From assembly GCA_034008185.1 (NCBI GenBank), contig CM067105.1:1674001-1738000 (forward strand): DNA of 64,000 bases, in the 5' to 3' direction. The notes under the pieces are model-generated. The model ran no database searches and was not told the DNA's origin. It saw only the letters and a list, made by a program, of their open reading frames with translations. This DNA is from Gorsachius magnificus (Eukaryota > Chordata > Aves > Pelecaniformes > Ardeidae). Made by a program: the position numbers and the translations under genes. How positions within the stretch are numbered: the stretch's first letter is position 1; each line of letters starts with the position of its first letter. Below are positions 57,749-64,000 of the stretch, in pieces.

Positions 57749-57785
57749 CTATAAGGAGGTAAAGAAGGAGGTAAAGAAAAAGGTA
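57749..57785 (-). promoter_or_regulatory. Likely 3' splice site before the copy D coding exon
   Basis: On the minus strand a pyrimidine-rich tract with three TTTACCT-type units ends CTCCTTATAG, 21 bases before the ATG. Confidence 0.5.
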
Positions 57786-59840
57786 AAGGAAGTAAGAAAT
57801 TAGGGCAGATTTATTTGATAAATATCTTTTCATTTTCTTACACAAACCCCGCAAAACGCCCTTCCCTTTTCAGGAAGACCTTTGGTGAGCTCTGGCTGGT
57901 GCTGGCTGAGGGTGCCCCAGGGAGCGTGATGCTCTCCTGAGGACTCTGCAGGAGTCTGTCCTGCCATGCAGGATAGGAAAAGAAGAGCACAGGGTGATGT
58001 CAGATGAAATCTATGCGTGATATCAAAGAGGTTTTCAGCATTGTCGCTCCCAGGTCACCTGACCACAAAGCAGAGCTGTGGGGATTTTGTTTTGTGTCTT
58101 CTCTTCCAGTTGCGCCACCACAGCTGAGGAGTGGTTTTCATGCAGAAACCCATGGCATTTCTGCTGCACTGCCAGGGAAATCTTGTGTGTCCTGAAATGC
58201 AAAGGGACTGTCCCTGAGTGCAGAGGGAGGACTCAGGCTCAGCTGCCCTGTGATGGCAGCTCTTTCAGATGCATGGACTCAGGTGTTCCCCTCAAAAGAA
58301 ACTGGGCAGAGGAATCCACTTTCCACCTGCAGATCTCCAGACCCCTTAGCCCATCATATGTGAGGAGGATCTCAGCTCTGCTGTCCAACCAGGGACACCA
58401 AGGGCTCATGGCAGCTGCCCACCTACAGCCACCCAACAGCATTTCAGTGGCCTCATCACCCAGGGGTCTTCTCCATGGGGCTCCTGCGTAACATAGAGAT
58501 GCCACAGGGGAGCTTTACCCTCCTGGAGGGCAGCCTGCAGCCCAGCAGGACCTCCCAAGGAACGAGTCCCATCTCCTCCCTTTATTACATCCAGAAGAGA
58601 GGTGAGATCCCTGCCAGCTGCACACGCTGCAGTACCCAGAACCCCAAAGTGTCACAGGGGGTGAGTGGGATGCTTTTCCTCCATGGACAGACGTGCCTGG
58701 CAGTGCACACAGCATTGGTGTGTGAGCTCCTCTTGGCCAGGAGCCGTTTCTCTGTCCCAACGTCTCCTCCCTCTGCATCTGCAGTCCCCATCCCTCCTGC
58801 AGTGTGCTCAGCTCTGCCCTGCAGACACCTCCTGGCAGGTTCCTTGCTCAGGGACATCTCCATGTGTGCAAGGGGGGAACGTGCAGCTCAGAAAAGTGCT
58901 AATGAGAACTGGGGTCTGATTGCCTATTCCAGAGCAGAGAAATAAATTCCCATCTACCACTACCCACCCAGCCAACCAAGCGGAGAAAACTCAAAGCACA
59001 GATTTCTACCCTTTCTACCTTCAAATCCATCTTTAAAATGACTAACCTGCAAATGTCCTCTGGGTGATGTAGAAGTCTGAGGAGCCCTGAACCACGCAGC
59101 ACCCTCTGGACAGAAAAATGACCCTACCCATACAGGAGTTAATGCTTCCACCCAGAGCTTCTCCCGACAGCATATGTGATGTTCCCTGGGCAGGCTGAGT
59201 GCTAACTCTACCTGGTGCATGAGGAACCTGCTGGAAAGGAGAGCCCTGGGCAACCCTGCCTGCACATCCACCTTCACACCCTGCACCCATCCCTGGGAGA
59301 AGGCAGCCGTCATGCCATGTCCCTCTGTTGGTGCAGCAGGGAAAACCTGCTCTGCAGCACATCCTCTGCCTCTACAGTAGGAAAACTGTGAGACTCATCC
59401 TGAAAGATCACATCTGCTGTGGGATGTATGATCTTCTGGATATCCTTCAGGAAGACCAGCGACACTGTCCCTCACCCAGAGACTTACCATGTAGAGGGCT
59501 GTGAAGATCTCTGCCACAGTAAGCGCTCAGCATCCTCCCACTCCAGGCTGCCTTTAGCCTCTCTCTGCCTCACTCCTCTACCCTCGGTGCCCGCAGGCAG
59601 TGCCCTCAGCCCTGCTGCACTTTGCAGGCCCACTTGCCATCAGCTCCCTCTATCCCAGGAGCCCAGCCCAGCTCAGCAGCAGAGGACCAGCCCAAGGCAG
59701 CACTTGCTCTTCCCCCTCGGGGCTCCCTCCAGGTGTCCCTGGGGCTCCAGGGGAACCTGCTGTGACACAGGCTGAAGTCATCCCTGATGTTCCCTCCCTC
59801 ATCTGGGGAGAGACACTTCCTTCCTGCAGTGTCATTACTC
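57786..59840. other. Upstream region of OR unit D
   Basis: Non-coding counterpart of the unit A and C upstream regions. 59,480-59,840 is the conserved block (TCCAGGTGTCCCTGGGGCTC) about 1.8 kb upstream of the gene. 58,430-59,400 contains further paralogous text (CTGCAGCACATCCTCTGCC). No gene. Confidence 0.55.
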
Positions 59841-61129
59841 TTATTAATAAAACAATTGCACTCTTCAGACAGGACACCAGGCAGGTGACAGGGAATGATT
59901 TAATTTCTCCAAGCTGGAAGGATGGGTTCTGTTGAGTGAATGTAGGAATTTCATTATGTTTGCAGTCCTAGGCCTAGAAATACATGCAGCTCTCTTGTGT
60001 CCATGCCATGTCTCTGCTCTGAAACCAAAGCCTTTGCACACATGGAGTCTTGGATGCTTGGTACCAGGTTCCTTATGGCAAGTCAGAGCTGGCCTGGTTC
60101 CACAGCTGAAGGTTTCAGCCCAAAGTGCAGCAGGGGGGGGGAAGAGCTGGAGCCGTTCCTGAGAGACAGAGCTGTGGCATGGTTGCAGAGCTCAGTCCAG
60201 CTGCTCTTCAAGGACAGCAGCCTCCAAGCTCAGCAAGGGTCCAGATCGAAACTCACTCTCACCTTGAAAGGCAACTGAAGGGCACCACAATGAGTGTGTG
60301 CTACTTCAGGAGCAGTTAAGGGAGAAACACAGATCCTGTGTGGGCACTGCTGAATTCAGTAAGAGCCGGTGTAGAGAGATCTGAGCTTCTCTGTGTCCTC
60401 TTTGCCTCAGTCTCTCCCAGCAAGGTGTTGCAGTCCTCTGTGACTCAGGGCAGGACTCTGGAGGAGATCAACCAGCAGTGGATGGGGATCATGTCAGGGA
60501 TCACGTTAGCAAACTCAATCCTTACCAGTCTCTGGGAGAGGAGGGGCAGCACCGTGGGGAGCTAAGTGAGCAGGCCAATGTCACAGTGAGGCCTTTGAAA
60601 GGTCATGGAGACTGTGGGGACTCCATGATGACTGGCAGCAGCCACACATTGCATGCATCTGTCAAAAATGCCCAAAGGATGAGATGGGAATTAAAGGCTA
60701 TGCCCCAGAGCGTGTCCACTCGGATCCCATTTCTGGGTTTCTCTAAGAGAACTGGGTATGTTCTTCCTGGCCATCTTTGCCTTGCTGTAATGAAAGGACA
60801 CAATTGCTGGATGTGGGGAGAGCAGTCATGTTCTTCTACCTGGCAGTCATCAAGGCTGTCAGCATCATCCCTCCACACGTTTCTTGTCTCCAAGTTAGGA
60901 CAGTATGGTCTGCATGGGCAGATAAGTAGTTGAGTAATAAACCAGCTGGAGAGCTGGGCTTGGAGGAGTGTGGCACATGCGTGGTGCTCAGTCTGGAGAC
61001 ATCCAGCTAGTTGGGTTCTGCAGGGGTCTGTATAGCAACCTGACTTGTTTAACATCTTTTTAACGGCCAGGAGAAGATGCGAGAGTACTTTTCCATAACA
61101 TTTATAGAAGACATCCCATTCAGGAGAGC
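59841..61129. other. Unassigned intergenic stretch
   Basis: No gene, LTR or receptor motif. Open frames here are short and overlap on both strands. Confidence 0.4.
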
Positions 61130-61720
61130 AGGGCAGGGCTGGAGGGCTGGGTTGCCATCCTAAAGGTCTTAGGCTGGAGGGATGAGCTCTGTGCTCAACA
61201 CTTGTTGCATCACATCCAGAATCCTTGCCCAGGTTTTGGTGCACCGCAATGCCAGAGAGATACTGGCAAGCCAGAGGGCAATAAAAATTCTGTGGAGGGC
61301 CACAGGGATTGTCAGGGCTGGAGCACTTGCTTTGTTAGGAGGGGCCGGGGGAGCTTGGCTTGTTCACCCTGCAGAATGGAGAGATTTGTTGGGGAGGATG
61401 TAACAGACTTCTGCTGCCCATGGTGAGGTTTCCAAGTAGACAAGGTGGTGCAAGGCAGGAGCACAGGAGGCAGTGGACTGAAACACGAGAGGGTAAAGCT
61501 CAATATAGGGAGGAATTTTTGCAATGTGAGGACAGTCAAATGTGGGAAGCTGTTTCTGGAGAGTGTGTGCTGCCTCCACCCCTGGAAGTTTCTCAGACCC
61601 ATCCAGATAAAACCATAAGGAACCTGGTGTGACTTTGCTTTGAGCTGGATGGTTTCTACAGATATCTAGCAAGGTCCTTTCCAGCCTGACCAACACTCCC
61701 GTTCCTCACCCCTCATGTAC
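61130..61720 (+). mobile_element. Old CR1-like fragment
   Basis: The succession of CR1 3' wording is recognisable though diverged (TATAGGGAGGAATTTTTGC, GAAGCTGTTTCTGGAGA, CCCTGGAAGTTTCTCAG, AAGGTCCTTTCCAGCCTGAC). Confidence 0.6.
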
Positions 61721-61910
61721 TGAACATCAGGGAAAGCATTCAGGTTCCTTCTGACTGTGGAAATAATTCACATCACAGGGCTGAATCACAGGCACCCCAA
61801 ACAGCCCCCATGACATCCCTGGCCTCATCTTCAATTTACTGATTCCCTCTTCCCCCTCTCAAATTCCACACTGTTATCATTCTCATACCTTCTAAAACAT
61901 CCAGCCTATC

Positions 61911-62405
61911 CTGGCTGGCATGGAGTTAACGGTCTTCTTAGCAGCCCACATGGTTCCATGTTTTGCATTTGTGACCAAAACTTTTAGCTGTTGCTGAACA
62001 TGATGCAACATGAATGCCCTTCCAATGAGTAGGCTGGGGGTGAGCAAGAAGTTGGGAGGGGACACAGCCAGGACAGCTGACCTCAAATGACCAAAGGGAT
62101 ATTCCATATCATAGGGAACATTTGTGGTTATGACATTTGTCTTCCGAAGTTACTGTTGCATGCAACATGATGAAGGCCTGGAAGCTTTCCTGGAAATGCC
62201 TGAACATTTCCCGGCCAATAGGGTTCATTGAACAAATTCCTTTTTTCCTTTACTTGAGAATGTATCTTTGCTTCACTTATTGACTTTTCTTAATTTCAAC
62301 CCATGAGTTTTTCTCACTCTTACCTTCCCAGTTCTCTTCCCCATGCTGCTGTTGGGGGAGTAAGCATGTGCCTGTATGGCTGATTAGTTACCTGCTGGGG
62401 TGAAT
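61911..62405 (+). mobile_element. Diverged ERVL-like LTR
   Basis: It aligns in order with the solo LTR at 28,965 (TATCCTGGCTGGCATGGAGTT; CAGCCAGGACAGCTGACC; CAAAGGGATATTCCATATCA; TTACCTGCTGGGGTGAA). It is the oldest-looking of the LTRs of this type here. Confidence 0.75.
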
Positions 62406-62755
62406 CAAGTATGCTTGTTAATCCTTTTCACATTGGCCATACTTTTCTTCTTTTATATCCTCCTTTGGTGTTTCTGAGATGGTTGCTGTGGTACTTTCTA
62501 CCTTGGGAAGCAAAACCATGAGACAGGTATCCCATGACCTGCAACTGTTCACACTCTTCTCTTGTTCAGGTATCAGGCATCTGCACCCATCCCATAACAT
62601 CTCAGCCACAGCCTTGCAGTGTTCTCAAGGAGAAGAGACTCAGCTGAAGCTGAGGGTCTCTACATCAGACACTCATGGGAGAGTTCAAGAACTGGCAGCC
62701 AGGAGTGTCACCTTTATTGATTTCTTCTCCTCCCAAGACCTGAGCAAGTGCTGTG

Positions 62756-62796
62756 GAGAAAGGGAGAAAGGGAGAAAGGGAGAAAGGGAGAAAGGA
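62756..62796. repeat. GGGAGAAA microsatellite
   Basis: About five tandem copies of an 8-base purine unit. Confidence 0.9.
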
Positions 62797-64000
62797 GAGG
62801 GTTCACCACTGCTTCTGAATTCCACACACATCTGAATTTTGTCCTGCTATTAAAGGCTTAATTCAGGTTAATTGTGGTACAAAGCGTGATATTTTGAAAG
62901 CATTCAGATACTTTGTGCATCCCTTTTTAATGAATAGATAGTCTAGAAAAGCATCATCAAACCTAAATAGTTGTCCTACAGACATCTGTGAAGAAGAGGT
63001 GAATTTTAGCCATGAAGCTCATTAATGAAGGCATGTAAACCCTCAAATTAACCTAAAGGGACTGAGGCACCTAAATGCTATCATGGATGCCTCAGATCCA
63101 CATGACACAGGATGAGGAAGACCACCTCCATGAGGCTCCTGGAGAGCTGGCTGGTGCTCTCAATAAAGCAAATGAAAGACTCTTGGAGAGCCATGAGGAA
63201 AGACAATGTTCTTAATCAAGAGCTGGCTGGAAAGGCCCAAAAGGAAGGTTGGGACTGGGTGCAAGATGACCCCATGCACTGCAGGTAAGGTACACAGTTG
63301 GGAGAGCTTCCTGAGCAATGCCTAATTCCCCGGCAGCTGATTCTCTAGGCTGGCACCATGCAGCAGCCAGGTTTCTCAGCAGGACTTTCCATTTCCCCTT
63401 CTGAAAATGACCGTGTCTCTCCAGTCAACATTCATGGACCCCCAACTACCAGTGGAGGCAGCCCATTTTGTTGAGAGGAAGAGCTCCCTGAGGCACATCT
63501 GTCCTTTGTTCAGGCTTGTGCAAGGCTCGGGTGAGCTCCTTTGGTGCGACATTTGGATTGCAGAGCACCCTCTGGGCCCAGCTGCACAAGCCCTGCATGA
63601 GAGGGCCATGCCTGGGCACTGAGCCCTGCCTGGAAAGATGAGGAACAGATATTTAAAGGAAATCGGAGCATATTGTCCACCAGCTGAAATGTATGGAACA
63701 GTTTTTATCCACAGACAAGGCTTTCCCGTGATGCCAACATGGACATTTCCAACCCATGTACTACACTCAGGAGCAGAAATACTGATCTCCCCTGTCACAC
63801 CCATGGCACTGCTCTTCCTGGTGTACTGTGTGTTGACTCTCAGTGCTCTCTCACATGTTTCCACATGTCCTGCTTGAACTGACCCCTCTAAAGGCATCTT
63901 TCCAGCAGGCTGCCTGGGCGTATGCATTTCCCGGTCCATCCAGCTTTCCTCCTCCCTGGGTCTCTGCCATTCCAACACCTCTCACTCCCGGGCCCTGAGC
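62797..64000. other. Unassigned right end of window
   Basis: No recognised gene or repeat. The longest open frame is 63,376-63,978 on the minus strand (200 codons). It has no domain, signal peptide or homology I can recognise and is probably chance. Confidence 0.4.

Noticed and set aside
63376..63978. A 200-codon minus-strand frame near the right end.
   Set aside because: No signal peptide, domain or repeat relation seen, and no supporting context. Kept only as unassigned sequence.
1..64000. tRNA, rRNA, CRISPR, bacterial operon or toxin-antitoxin features.
   Set aside because: None seen; the sequence is typical bird repeat-rich DNA.

Overview
This is non-coding-rich vertebrate DNA from a bird, most likely a neognath. 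The evidence is CR1 LINE fragments ending in ATTCTATG octamers, ERVL-like LTRs starting TGTCCTGG, and several copies of a short-N-terminus olfactory receptor (OR) family that resembles the bird-expanded OR14 / gamma-c clade. I see no prokaryotic features, tRNA or rRNA genes, or CRISPR.

Layout. The left half (1-32,547) is a large inverted repeat. Position i pairs with 32,548-i without indels over 1-1586, and I found one mismatch (1579). Beyond the provirus, the arms 9,151-~17,040 and ~22,560-30,961 still pair but are much more diverged (about 80-85% by eye). The left arm alone carries a two-LTR endogenous retrovirus on the minus strand (1,587-9,144, 6-bp target duplication GAAACC). The right arm has the unoccupied site at 30,962-30,967 and, as a private insertion, a solo LTR (28,965-29,557). 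The ~5.5-kb centre holds a fairly young CR1, a rotted second ERV and an LTR piece.

The right half (32,548-64,000) is a mosaic of direct, partial copies of the same OR unit. It is interrupted by CR1s, LTRs, a degenerate telomere-like tract, an OR pseudogene from a different subfamily, a GAAAA-rich tract and an unexplained 195-codon reading frame.

OR content. One copy looks functional (46,093-47,067). One is open but has a scrambled TM1 and DHY instead of DRY (56,801-57,727). One is broken by a single nonsense codon (25,138-26,070), one is heavily decayed (13,642-14,586), and one is a 5'-truncated fragment (35,531-36,064). Family members lie at nearly regular 10-11 kb intervals. The four longer copies have a splice-acceptor-like signal 14-28 nt before the ATG position and share a conserved block 1.8-2.3 kb upstream, suggesting a common non-coding first exon or promoter.

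The retrovirus combines a betaretrovirus-like gag, dUTPase-protease and pol with an alpharetrovirus-like env, and has a primer site matching initiator-Met tRNA. gag, pro and pol are broken, but env is an uninterrupted 465-codon frame.
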